7,597 nucleotides of DNA from the NCBI GenBank assembly GCA_964444795.1, contig CAYUIQ010000334.1, positions 1 to 7,597 on the forward strand, written 5' to 3'. The notes beneath the pieces are model-generated. The model did no database searches. It was not told the DNA's origin and saw only the letters and a program-made list of their open reading frames with translations. Source of the stretch: JABMRP01 sp964444795 (lineage in GTDB: Bacteria; Planctomycetota; Planctomycetia; Pirellulales; Thermoguttaceae). The translations under genes and the position numbers were made by a program. Shown here one piece after another: positions 1 through 7,488 of the stretch; within the stretch, counting starts at the first letter, position 1; each line of letters starts with the position of its first letter.

Positions 1-2
1 TT

Positions 3-2597
3 CACACACGCTTGGCAACGCTCCTCGCAGGGCTGATAACCTGCGTTTCCGTCGCCATGGCCGGAGATCGGGATATTCCCTTTCCGACTGCTTTGGAGGC
101 GGCCGCCGTAGTGCAAGCGCCGATGGCCGCCGAGATCCCCGGCGCGATAATCCTGGGCAACGGCGATCTCAACGGCATTCTCTGGGTTCACGGGGGCCGG
201 TTGCGGTTCTCGATCACGAAGAACGATGCCTGCGACGGGCGGCTCGACACGGCCAAGGACCCCGAGCTCTTTCGCGTCGACATCAAGAACCGCAAGTGGA
301 ACAACATCGGTTATCCGCCTTCCTGGCAGAAGCCATATCCCTGCCCATTGATCTGTGGCCACGTCGAGTTTTCCGATGTCGCCGGTGAAGGCCCGCCATC
401 CTGGAGTACGGTGCGACAAGAGGGCCAGTCGACCATCGATTACGATAAGACCGGCAAGATGGCGATTGCCACGATCAAGGGAGACGCCGGAAACAGCGCC
501 GGATGGGGTTTTGCGCCCAAGACTGTCGCGCCGGTAAAGCGGGTGGCGGCGAAACTCTCCGGCAGCGCGAACGCCAAATGGTATCTGCATTTCCCCGGAA
601 CCGATGTCAACTCGGGCTGGCAGCCGGCAGCTCGAGAGCCGACCGAGGTGACGTTCGAGATTCCCGCCGGATCGAAACTCCAGCGGATCGATCTCTATAT
701 CTGGACCGACGACGGCAAGTCGGCCGAGATTCGCCTGCATTCGGTCGCGACTGACGGGAAAACGCAGTCGCTCGCCGGCGCCGGCACAACGACCGTCTTT
801 CAGTCCCGGCTCGATCTGGCCCGGGCGGTTGGAACCGTCATCGATGCCGACGGCGTGAAGGTGACCGGCCGGGTGCTTGCCGGGCGCAATGTGGCGGTTT
901 TCGAGAGTGCCGGCACGGTATCACTCACGCCTTGCGCCGCCGGGTTCCTTCCCGCCTCGAAACGCGGCGTCCGAAATGACATCGAGTGGATCCTGACCGA
1001 GGTGCCCGGCGACGTCGATTGGCCGGGAATGTCGTTTGCCTTGGCACTGGCCGCCGAAGATTCGCGACATGCGGTGGCCGTTGTTACTTCGCTCGAAGCC
1101 GACAACCCGATCGACGCGGCCGTGCAACTGGCCCGTGACACACTGGCCGAGGATGCCAAGACACAGGTCGCCGCACACGAGGCGGCTTGGCAAGCGTTCT
1201 GGTCTCGCTCGGGCGTTGCGATGGACGACCCGTATCTGGAGGCCGTCTGGTATCGGAACCTTTATTTCCTCCGCTGCTTCAGCAAGCCGGGCGTGCCGCC
1301 GATCGGCCTGTTCATGGGCTGCGCGACGGACGTCATGCCATGGCACGGGGTCGCCACAACCGATTACAACTTCGAGCAGTGCTTCTGGGGGGCGTTTGCC
1401 ACCAACCATGCCGATCTGGCCGAGCCTTACAACCGCTTCATGGTCGACTATCTGCCGCGCGGAAAGTGGTTCGCCCGGGAGACGTACGGACTGGGCGGCG
1501 CCTTTTATCCGGTCAACCACTTCGTGCACCAGGTCAACGACCCGGCCGCCTGCAAGTCGAAAAACCGGCACATGAATTTCTCCATGCCGTGGACTTACGT
1601 GCCGGGGGCAAACGGCTGGCAGGCACACAACGTCTGGTTAGCCTATCTCTATCATCCCGACAGCAGCTACCTCGAAACCGACGCCTATCCGTTGGTTCGG
1701 GAGATGGCGATCTTTTATGCCGAGTTTCTCCGGCAGTGCGAGCAAACGCCGACGGGCAAGGCGATCTACGGCCCGACGTACAGTCCCGAGCATCGCGGGT
1801 TTGGCGAAAACGACACGCCCTGCGATATCGCCTGGACCCGATTCACGCTCAAGGCGGCGATCCAGGGTGCCACGACGCTGGGGTGTGACGGCCCGTTGGT
1901 CGAGCAGTGGAAAGCGGCGCTGGCGCTGGTCCCGGATTACCCGCTGGTTCCGGATAGCGACCCGCCGATCGTCAGCGATGTTCGCGGCGGCGGCAAGATC
2001 CGCTTCAACGTGGCCGTGCCCGTGTTGCCGGTCTTTCCGGTCGGCGAGGTCACATGGTGGTCGCCGGAAGCCGAGAAGAAACGCTTTGCCGACACCATCA
2101 AGACGATCTCCTGGACCGGCTACAACTCGACGATGATCCTGGCCGGAGCCCGTGCGCGGTTGAGCATGCCGGGAACCCACGAGTGGATCACTCGCATCTT
2201 CAAACAGCGGCAGATGCCCAGCGGTTTTCTGCAACTCCTCGGCGACACCCGCGGCAACTATTCCGAACAAGTCGCGGCCGCGGGCATCGTCAGCGAGATG
2301 TTGATGCAAAGCACCGGCGGAATCGTGCGCGTTTTTCCGGCCTGGCCCGGTGACAAGGACGCCCGCTTCGAGCGTCTGCTCGCCGAAGGTGGGTTCGAGG
2401 TGTCGGCCGTGCGGACCGGCGGCCGCGTGGAGTCGATCCGCGTGCAGGCCCGTTTCGACGGCGATTTTCGGTTCCTCTCGCCATGGCCGCGGGTCGAGGC
2501 GAAACTTAACGGGAAGCCTGCCGAGATTCGATCCGAGGCCGCCGGCGTGTTCTCTCTGCCGCTTCGCCCCGGCGACGTCGTCGAACTCGGGCCGTGA
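3..2597 (+). CDS. Secreted GH95-like glycoside hydrolase, 5' end probably cut by window edge
   Basis: Likely an exported glycosidase of the GH95 type (clan GH-L, (alpha/alpha)6 barrel; known members are alpha-L-fucosidases and alpha-L-galactosidases). The reading frame is open to the left edge. A TTG at 12 is the first possible start (861 aa) but has no Shine-Dalgarno before it, and the frame reads HTR just upstream, so the true start is probably outside. Residues below count from that TTG. A Sec signal peptide ends at about A17 (VAMA then GD). LGNGDLNG (48-55) is typical of the N-terminal beta domain. TDYNFEQCFW (450-459) matches the family segment NINLQMNYW. YSPEH, with E593, matches the SPE motif holding the general acid. 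GIVSEMLMQS and an LLAEGGFEVSA segment match the end of the barrel. The C-terminus is beta-rich and contains LNGKPAE. Some catalytic positions differ from the family, so the substrate is unknown. A distant DUF5703/GH65N_2-type relative is the main alternative. The fold is fairly secure, the specificity is not. Confidence 0.85.
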   Translation, partial: HTRLATLLAGLITCVSVAMAGDRDIPFPTALEAAAVVQAPMAAEIPGAIILGNGDLNGILWVHGGRLRFSITKNDACDGRLDTAKDPELFRVDIKNRKWNNIGYPPSWQKPYPCPLICGHVEFSDVAGEGPPSWSTVRQEGQSTIDYDKTGKMAIATIKGDAGNSAGWGFAPKTVAPVKRVAAKLSGSANAKWYLHFPGTDVNSGWQPAAREPTEVTFEIPAGSKLQRIDLYIWTDDGKSAEIRLHSVATDGKTQSLAGAGTTTVFQSRLDLARAVGTVIDADGVKVTGRVLAGRNVAVFESAGTVSLTPCAAGFLPASKRGVRNDIEWILTEVPGDVDWPGMSFALALAAEDSRHAVAVVTSLEADNPIDAAVQLARDTLAEDAKTQVAAHEAAWQAFWSRSGVAMDDPYLEAVWYRNLYFLRCFSKPGVPPIGLFMGCATDVMPWHGVATTDYNFEQCFWGAFATNHADLAEPYNRFMVDYLPRGKWFARETYGLGGAFYPVNHFVHQVNDPAACKSKNRHMNFSMPWTYVPGANGWQAHNVWLAYLYHPDSSYLETDAYPLVREMAIFYAEFLRQCEQTPTGKAIYGPTYSPEHRGFGENDTPCDIAWTRFTLKAAIQGATTLGCDGPLVEQWKAALALVPDYPLVPDSDPPIVSDVRGGGKIRFNVAVPVLPVFPVGEVTWWSPEAEKKRFADTIKTISWTGYNSTMILAGARARLSMPGTHEWITRIFKQRQMPSGFLQLLGDTRGNYSEQVAAAGIVSEMLMQSTGGIVRVFPAWPGDKDARFERLLAEGGFEVSAVRTGGRVESIRVQARFDGDFRFLSPWPRVEAKLNGKPAEIRSEAAGVFSLPLRPGDVVELGP
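378..797 (+). other. Inserted beta-rich segment in the N-terminal domain of gene 1
   Basis: In GH95 proteins the N-terminal beta domain runs quickly from a Gxhxhxf strand to an R-x-L-D-L-x-x-A segment. Here the first is CGHVEF (115-120) and the second is SRLDLARAV (265-273), leaving about 140 extra residues (123-262). The insert is rich in alternating hydrophobic residues and aromatics, with WYLHFPG, then VTFEIPAG, then LYIWTDDGKSAEI. That pattern resembles a jelly-roll carbohydrate-binding module. The strands are my reading of the pattern. I cannot assign it to a CBM family, and it might simply be extended loops of the host domain. Confidence 0.4.
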
Positions 2598-2662
2598 ATC
2601 GCTTGACACGCCCGACCCGGCCGTTCAGACTCAAAGTTCTCGACATTCGGGAAAACCCTACC

Positions 2663-2668
2663 AAGGAA
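2663..2668 (+). promoter_or_regulatory. Ribosome binding site of gene 2
   Basis: AAGGAA lies before the ATG at 2674, with 6 bases between the GGA core and the start codon. It decides the start: the same frame stays open upstream to 2350, inside gene 1, but only the ATG at 2674 has this site and is followed at once by a signal peptide. Confidence 0.75.
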
Positions 2669-2673
2669 CGCCC

Positions 2674-5202
2674 ATGCGATGTTCAGAACGTTCGATTCTC
2701 GGGATCTGGTTGCTGGCCGCGACCGGGCTGTTTGGCGGTGAATTGCTTGCCGGTGAACCGCCCCGGGACGTTTCGTCGGAGGCCCTGTCCTTCGACTATT
2801 TCCGCAACAACTGGAACGTGATCGGGCTGAAGGATTACCAGCGCGGAGCGCGGGTGATGCCGGACAATCGCATCATGCTCGCCGGGCCGGACGTCGCCGT
2901 GCAGGTTTGCTTCGGCAACCGGTTGATGGCGCTGGGGCGCCAGCACGACAAGTTTGCACAGGATGGCTGGATGCCCATCATGGTGGTCGCTGCGGACGAC
3001 GGTCCAGTGCATTATGAGTTCACCTATTGGGCTACGCCCCTGCCCACGGTCAAGGACTGGCACAAGGCCTTTGACTGGCCAACCGACGGCGAGAACTTTG
3101 TTGTCTGGATCCGCTGCCAAGTGACCAACACCTCTGCCGGACCGGCCGAGGCCAAGGTGCGGATCGCCTTGGATCCCGCCTACAGACACCCCCGAGGGCC
3201 TGAATCGCCGAAGGAGCCGGCGGTCGACAAATCGCTGCACGGCAGTTATTCGCTGACGGAGATGTTGCCCGCCGGCGGTACGGTTGTCGGCGCGGCGCGT
3301 TTTGCGTTTTTCCCGATTCCCGACTCGGCTTCGCTGGACAAGGAGGACCACGCCCTCTGGCTTGAGCGAACGATCAATTACTGGCGGGCGATGATGAACT
3401 CGATCGCACACATTGAAGTGCCCTGCCGAAAGGCGACCGACGCGGCCCGCGCGGCGCACGTCTGCCAGTTGATTGCCAGCGACCATGGGCAGATGCGCGG
3501 CGGGGAAGGGTTTTACGATCAATTCTATCTCCGCGATGCGGCCAACCAGTTGCTCGCCCTCGAGGAAGCCGGACATATCGAGATGGCGCGCAACGCGGTG
3601 AAGTACTTTCTTCAGCGTCAACAGACGGACGGGCGATTCGCCGGCGGGGGGAATCAGGGTGGCCAGTTCGACGCCAACGGCCAGACCCAATGGATGCTGT
3701 GGCAGTTCTACAAGATCACCGGCGACCGGGCGTTCCTCGCCCGAGTCTATCCGAACATGTTGCGCGCCGCTCGCTGGACGATGAAGGCCCGGCGCGTCGA
3801 ACCGAACGATTCGCCTTATGCCGGCGTGCTTCCCAGCGCTCCCGCGGATGGAGAGTGCCTGTGGGACGGAAAGCATCACATTGTCGGGTACGACCTCTGG
3901 AACCTCAGGGGAGTACGATGCACGGCCGACGCCGCCCGTATCCTCCGCAGGGACGATGAGGCAGAGGAACTACGCGAGGAGGCCGAGAGTTATCGGGCCG
4001 CCATCGACGGGGCTCTGGAGAAAGCCGGACTGGACTACTTCCCGCCCAGTTGGGAAGAGGCTGGCACGCACTGGGGCAACACGGAGACACTGTGGACCAC
4101 CGAACTGTTTGCTCGCGATGATCCGCGCATCGCCGAGCAGAGCAGGTTTCTGCGCGAGGACTTCGCCGGCGGATTCATCGAAGGAACGATCCAATGGAAG
4201 GGCGGAGGTAAAGACGCCATTCACCCTTACATGGGCGCGTACACGGTGATGAACGATCTGGCCCGCGGCCGGCATGAACAGGTCGTTGAGGATTTCTACT
4301 GGTATCTGGTGCACACCACGGCCGCCAACGCCTTTCCAGAAGGGATCTACTACAAGACAAGGACCGCCTGGTCGAATACCATTCCGCACGTCACGGGAGC
4401 CTGCAACTACGTTTTCTTGTTGCGGCACATGCTCGTTCACGAAGCGGAGAACGAGCTGCACTTGCTCAGCGCGGTTCCCGATTGGTGGCTCGACGAAGGA
4501 CAGGAGATACGCATCGAGCGGGCACCGACCCACTTCGGCATGATGGGCATGATCGTGCGCGGCAAGAAGGACGGCGTCGAACTGGAACTGGACTTGCCGC
4601 GGCGAAATCCACCGGGGCGTATCGTGCTGCACCTACCGCAATCAAGGCCTTTGCTCGGGACACTTGACAGGGGCGAAGTTGTCGTCCGATCGAATCAGAA
4701 GAAGCGATGGGATTTTCCCGCGGTCGTGGCTCTGTATGAGAAGTCCGATCCGCCTCCCCTTTGGGCCGAGCCAGACGCCGTGAGCCTGACCACCGGCAAG
4801 CCGGTCACGTGTTCCAGTTCGCTGCCCGGGTGTCCGGCCAGACAGGCTGCCGACGGCTATGCCAGCGACCCCGGCCGCCACTGGGCCACCGACGTCCGAC
4901 AGTTGAACGATCCGGTGCCCTGGTGGCAGGTGGACTTGGAAAATCCCACAACGGTGGGCCGGGTCGTGGTAATCGGTTACCATGGCGACAAGCGCTATTA
5001 CGGTTTCACGGTCGAGACATCGCTCGACGGCAAGACTTGGCAGATGGTCGCCGACCGGCGAGAGAACCAGGCTGTGTCCACCGCGGAAGGCTACACATGC
5101 CGCTTCGAGTCGCGCCCGGTCCGCTACATTCGTATTGCGCAGCCCCACCACTCCGCCAATACCGGACGGCATCTGGTCGAGGTGGCGGCCTTTGAACAAT
5201 AG
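2674..5202 (+). CDS. Secreted (alpha/alpha)6-type glycosidase-like protein with C-terminal F5/8 type C (CBM32-like) module
   Basis: The 842-aa product is probably an exported, glycan-bound glycoside hydrolase or related enzyme. The signal peptide has R6, a hydrophobic stretch I8-F20 and likely cleavage after A26. Residues about 30-235 are a beta-rich N-terminal domain. Residues about 255-590 look like an (alpha/alpha)6 barrel of the glucoamylase/debranching-enzyme kind: FYLRDAANQLLALEEAG (R287, D288), repeated helix pairs, ECLWDGKHH followed by GYDLWNLRG (E394, D398, D407), and SWEEAGTHWGNTETLW (E461, E462). These acidic residues are candidates for catalysis, not proven. A beta segment with SAVPDWWLDEGQEIRI follows from about 590, a common C-terminal cap in such hydrolases. 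Residues 703-841 are an F5/8 type C module. Gene 1 ends 76 bases upstream and gene 3 starts 39 bases downstream, consistent with an operon. I cannot name the GH family or substrate. Confidence 0.88.
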   Translation: MRCSERSILGIWLLAATGLFGGELLAGEPPRDVSSEALSFDYFRNNWNVIGLKDYQRGARVMPDNRIMLAGPDVAVQVCFGNRLMALGRQHDKFAQDGWMPIMVVAADDGPVHYEFTYWATPLPTVKDWHKAFDWPTDGENFVVWIRCQVTNTSAGPAEAKVRIALDPAYRHPRGPESPKEPAVDKSLHGSYSLTEMLPAGGTVVGAARFAFFPIPDSASLDKEDHALWLERTINYWRAMMNSIAHIEVPCRKATDAARAAHVCQLIASDHGQMRGGEGFYDQFYLRDAANQLLALEEAGHIEMARNAVKYFLQRQQTDGRFAGGGNQGGQFDANGQTQWMLWQFYKITGDRAFLARVYPNMLRAARWTMKARRVEPNDSPYAGVLPSAPADGECLWDGKHHIVGYDLWNLRGVRCTADAARILRRDDEAEELREEAESYRAAIDGALEKAGLDYFPPSWEEAGTHWGNTETLWTTELFARDDPRIAEQSRFLREDFAGGFIEGTIQWKGGGKDAIHPYMGAYTVMNDLARGRHEQVVEDFYWYLVHTTAANAFPEGIYYKTRTAWSNTIPHVTGACNYVFLLRHMLVHEAENELHLLSAVPDWWLDEGQEIRIERAPTHFGMMGMIVRGKKDGVELELDLPRRNPPGRIVLHLPQSRPLLGTLDRGEVVVRSNQKKRWDFPAVVALYEKSDPPPLWAEPDAVSLTTGKPVTCSSSLPGCPARQAADGYASDPGRHWATDVRQLNDPVPWWQVDLENPTTVGRVVVIGYHGDKRYYGFTVETSLDGKTWQMVADRRENQAVSTAEGYTCRFESRPVRYIRIAQPHHSANTGRHLVEVAAFEQ
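4780..5199 (+). other. F5/8 type C (discoidin, CBM32-like) domain of gene 2
   Basis: Residues 703-841 of gene 2 show the full signature of this fold: GKPVTCSSS at the first strand, PWWQVDL (W750, W751, D754), VVVIGYHGDKRYYGF, ETSLDGKTW, a VRYIRIAQ strand and HSANTGRHLVEVAAFE at the end (R832, H833). C713 and C809 could form a disulfide. Known members bind galactose, GalNAc and other sugars. Here it probably tethers the enzyme to its glycan. The ligand cannot be inferred. Confidence 0.88.
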
Positions 5203-5232
5203 ACAGCAGGTGTGAACCATAACCGAGCAAGC

Positions 5233-5238
5233 AAGGAA
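5233..5238 (+). promoter_or_regulatory. Ribosome binding site of gene 3
   Basis: AAGGAA lies before the ATG at 5242, with 4 bases between the GGA core and the start codon. It favours this ATG over the in-frame GTG at 5212, which would add ten mostly polar residues ahead of the signal peptide and has only a purine run ending too close to it. The surrounding CAAGGAAC is identical to the site before gene 2. Confidence 0.7.
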
Positions 5239-5241
5239 CCA

Positions 5242-7488
5242 ATGAAAACAACCATCCAAGTGACAAGCGTCGTGCTGATCGGACTGGTCGCCGCGGTACA
5301 GGCCGCCGACATTGCCCAACTGCCGAAACTTCCTCCGGCCCCGGCTACGGCGCCGGACTGGCTCATCGACGCCTCGCCCTACAAGGCCGGCGTCTATCGC
5401 ACGGGCAAGCCCGACGAGATCGTGTTGGGCAACGGTCTGATCCGCCGCACGTTCCGGCTGGCGCCCAACGCGGCGACGGTGGGTTTCGATAACCTGGTGA
5501 CGGGCCAAGCCCTGCTGCGCGGTGTCCGCGCCGAGGCGGCGGTGACCATCGACGGGGTGCATTACGACGTGGGCGGGCTGGTGGGACAGCCCAATCAGGC
5601 GTTCATTCTGCCGGAGTGGATCGATGCGCTCAAAGCCGATCCGAAGGCGCTGAAGTTTACCGGCTTCGAGGTCGGAGAACCCGAGGAACGTTTCGCCTGG
5701 AAACGCGTACGCCCCCATGCGCCCGATGCCGTCTGGCCGCCCGAGGGCGTCTATCTGCGGATGGACTACGAGATGTCGGATAAGCCATCGGCCGCCAAGG
5801 CCGACAGTGACACGGACCGCCAAGACATTTCCGTCTCGGTCCATTACGAGCTTTACGACGGAATTCCGTGCATGAGCAAATGGATCACCGTCGACAACGG
5901 CACGGACAAACCGATTACCGTCGATCGGTTCACCAGCGAGATCCTGGCCGTGGTCGAGGCCGCGTCGCTGGTCTGTCCGGATTTCCGCATGCCACAAGAA
6001 CGGGCCGACGTGGCCGGGAGGTATCCGCGTCCGAATATCCACGTCGAGACGGATTTCGCCTTCGGCTCGTTCACGCCCGAGTTTGCCAACGCGCATGTCG
6101 TGCATTGGGACAAAGATCCGAAGTACAGCCAGCAGGTGAACTACGCGCGGATCACCCCCTGCCTGTTGCGGGTCAGCCCGATGCACGGACCGGCTCAGGA
6201 AGTCGCGCCGGGCGAAGAGTTCGTTTCGTGTCGGGCGTTCATTCTGCCGTATGACAGTTATGATCGAGACCGACAATCGCTGACGCTTTGCCGCATGTAC
6301 CGCACGCTCACCCCTTGGGTCACCGAGAATCCGTTGATGCTGCACGTGCGTTCCGCCGACTGGAACACGGTCCAACGCGCGCTCGACCAGTGCGCGGAGG
6401 TCGGCTTCGAGATGGCGATCATGTCGTTTGGCAGCGGATTCAATACCTTGAATATCAGCGACGACAACCTCGCCTACGCCAACAAGATCGCCGCCTATGC
6501 CAAAGAGCGAGGTGTCGAGGTCGGCTCTTACTCGCTCCTCTCCAGCGCCAACGCCGGCGCCGACAACATCGTTCCACTCGAAGGCGTTCCGGTGACCCAC
6601 GGACGCTGCCCGTCGTTGGCGTCGCCATGGGGCCAGGACTACTTCCATCGGCTCGATACGTTCTATCGCAAGAGCGGTTTTACGCTGCTGGAGCACGACG
6701 GCAGCTACCCGGGCGACGTCGACACAAAGGCCCGGCCGCCGTTCTACCGCGGCGCGCAAGACTCGCGATGGGTCCAGTGGCGGATCATCGCCGATTTCTA
6801 TAAGCGGTGTCGCGCCCAAGGCATTTTCCTCAATGTTCCCGACCAGTATTTTCTCAACGGCACGAATAAATGCGGCATGGGCTATCGCGAAGTCGCCTGG
6901 TCTTTACCCAGGGCCCAGCAGGTGATCATCACACGCCAGAATATCTACGACGGCACATGGTACAAAATGCCGAGCATGGGTTGGATGTTCGTGCCCCTGA
7001 CCCAATACCACGGCGGTGGCGCCGCGGCCACCATCGAGCCGCTCGACGAGCACCTCGACCATTACCAGCGCATGCTCACGAGCAATCTGGCCCTGGGCGT
7101 GCAGGCCTGTTATCGCGGTCCGCGGCTTTACGATACCGATCGTACCAAGGCGATGGTCAAGCAGCGAGTCGACTGGTTCAAGAGGTATCGCCACATTCTC
7201 CAGAGCGACATGATCCACGGCCGCCGCGCCGACGGTCGCGACATCGACTGGATGTTGCACGTCAATCCGAATCTCCAGCGGAAGGGCATGCTGGTGGTCT
7301 TCAATCCACTGAAAGAAGCAGTAAATCGCACACTCCAGGTCAACCTCTATTACACGGGCCTGACCAACACGGCCCGGATTCGGCGGGAGGAAGGCGAGTG
7401 GGAAAGCTACACTCTAGCAAGGGACTACTCGGTCGAGATTCCCGTCGAGATCGAAGCGGAAGGGTTTGCGTGGTTCGTGGTGGAATAG
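5242..7488 (+). CDS. Secreted TIM-barrel glycosidase-like protein, clan GH-D / alpha-galactosidase-like
   Basis: The 748-aa product is probably an exported glycoside hydrolase distantly related to GH36/GH27 alpha-galactosidases. MKTT is followed by a hydrophobic stretch and likely cleavage after A21 (VQA then AD). Residues about 50-355 form a long beta-rich domain opening with DEIVLGNGLIRRTF (LGNG at 62-65), comparable to the GH36 supersandwich. The putative barrel starts near S371 (SADWNTVQRALDQCAEVGFEMA), a strand-helix pair typical of barrel entry. LLEHDGSYPGD (D486, D492) sits where clan GH-D enzymes carry the nucleophile Asp at the end of strand beta4. MGYREVAWSLPR (E550), RQNIYDGTW (D570) and SMGWMFVPLTQYHGGG look like further active-site segments. 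The C-terminal 60 residues are beta-rich and end in FAWFVVE. The total length fits GH36. The nucleophile assignment is inferred from position only. The canonical GH36 SGGGRFD acid motif is absent, so this may be a separate, poorly characterised family. Confidence 0.85.
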   Translation: MKTTIQVTSVVLIGLVAAVQAADIAQLPKLPPAPATAPDWLIDASPYKAGVYRTGKPDEIVLGNGLIRRTFRLAPNAATVGFDNLVTGQALLRGVRAEAAVTIDGVHYDVGGLVGQPNQAFILPEWIDALKADPKALKFTGFEVGEPEERFAWKRVRPHAPDAVWPPEGVYLRMDYEMSDKPSAAKADSDTDRQDISVSVHYELYDGIPCMSKWITVDNGTDKPITVDRFTSEILAVVEAASLVCPDFRMPQERADVAGRYPRPNIHVETDFAFGSFTPEFANAHVVHWDKDPKYSQQVNYARITPCLLRVSPMHGPAQEVAPGEEFVSCRAFILPYDSYDRDRQSLTLCRMYRTLTPWVTENPLMLHVRSADWNTVQRALDQCAEVGFEMAIMSFGSGFNTLNISDDNLAYANKIAAYAKERGVEVGSYSLLSSANAGADNIVPLEGVPVTHGRCPSLASPWGQDYFHRLDTFYRKSGFTLLEHDGSYPGDVDTKARPPFYRGAQDSRWVQWRIIADFYKRCRAQGIFLNVPDQYFLNGTNKCGMGYREVAWSLPRAQQVIITRQNIYDGTWYKMPSMGWMFVPLTQYHGGGAAATIEPLDEHLDHYQRMLTSNLALGVQACYRGPRLYDTDRTKAMVKQRVDWFKRYRHILQSDMIHGRRADGRDIDWMLHVNPNLQRKGMLVVFNPLKEAVNRTLQVNLYYTGLTNTARIRREEGEWESYTLARDYSVEIPVEIEAEGFAWFVVE

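Noticed and set aside
2603..2631. TTGACA at 2603-2608 with CAGACT 17 bases later, as a sigma-70 promoter for gene 2
   Set aside because: The -35 match is perfect but the -10 has only 3 of 6 consensus bases, in a GC-rich genome where such hexamers occur by chance. An internal promoter remains possible but is not supported enough to annotate.
2350..2673. A 108-codon upstream extension of gene 2 overlapping gene 1
   Set aside because: The Arg/Pro/Ser-rich translation looks like an out-of-frame read of gene 1. The ATG at 2674 has a good ribosome-binding site and begins a clear signal peptide.
2683..3879. A 398-codon open frame on the minus strand inside gene 2
   Set aside because: Low-complexity Arg/Val/His-rich translation with no motif; a codon-bias shadow of gene 2.
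4642..6819. A 725-codon open frame on the minus strand across the end of gene 2 and most of gene 3
   Set aside because: It lies antisense to two well-supported genes, has no recognisable domain, is rich in Arg, Gly and Val as expected from reverse-complement GC-rich codons, and spans the gene 2/gene 3 boundary.
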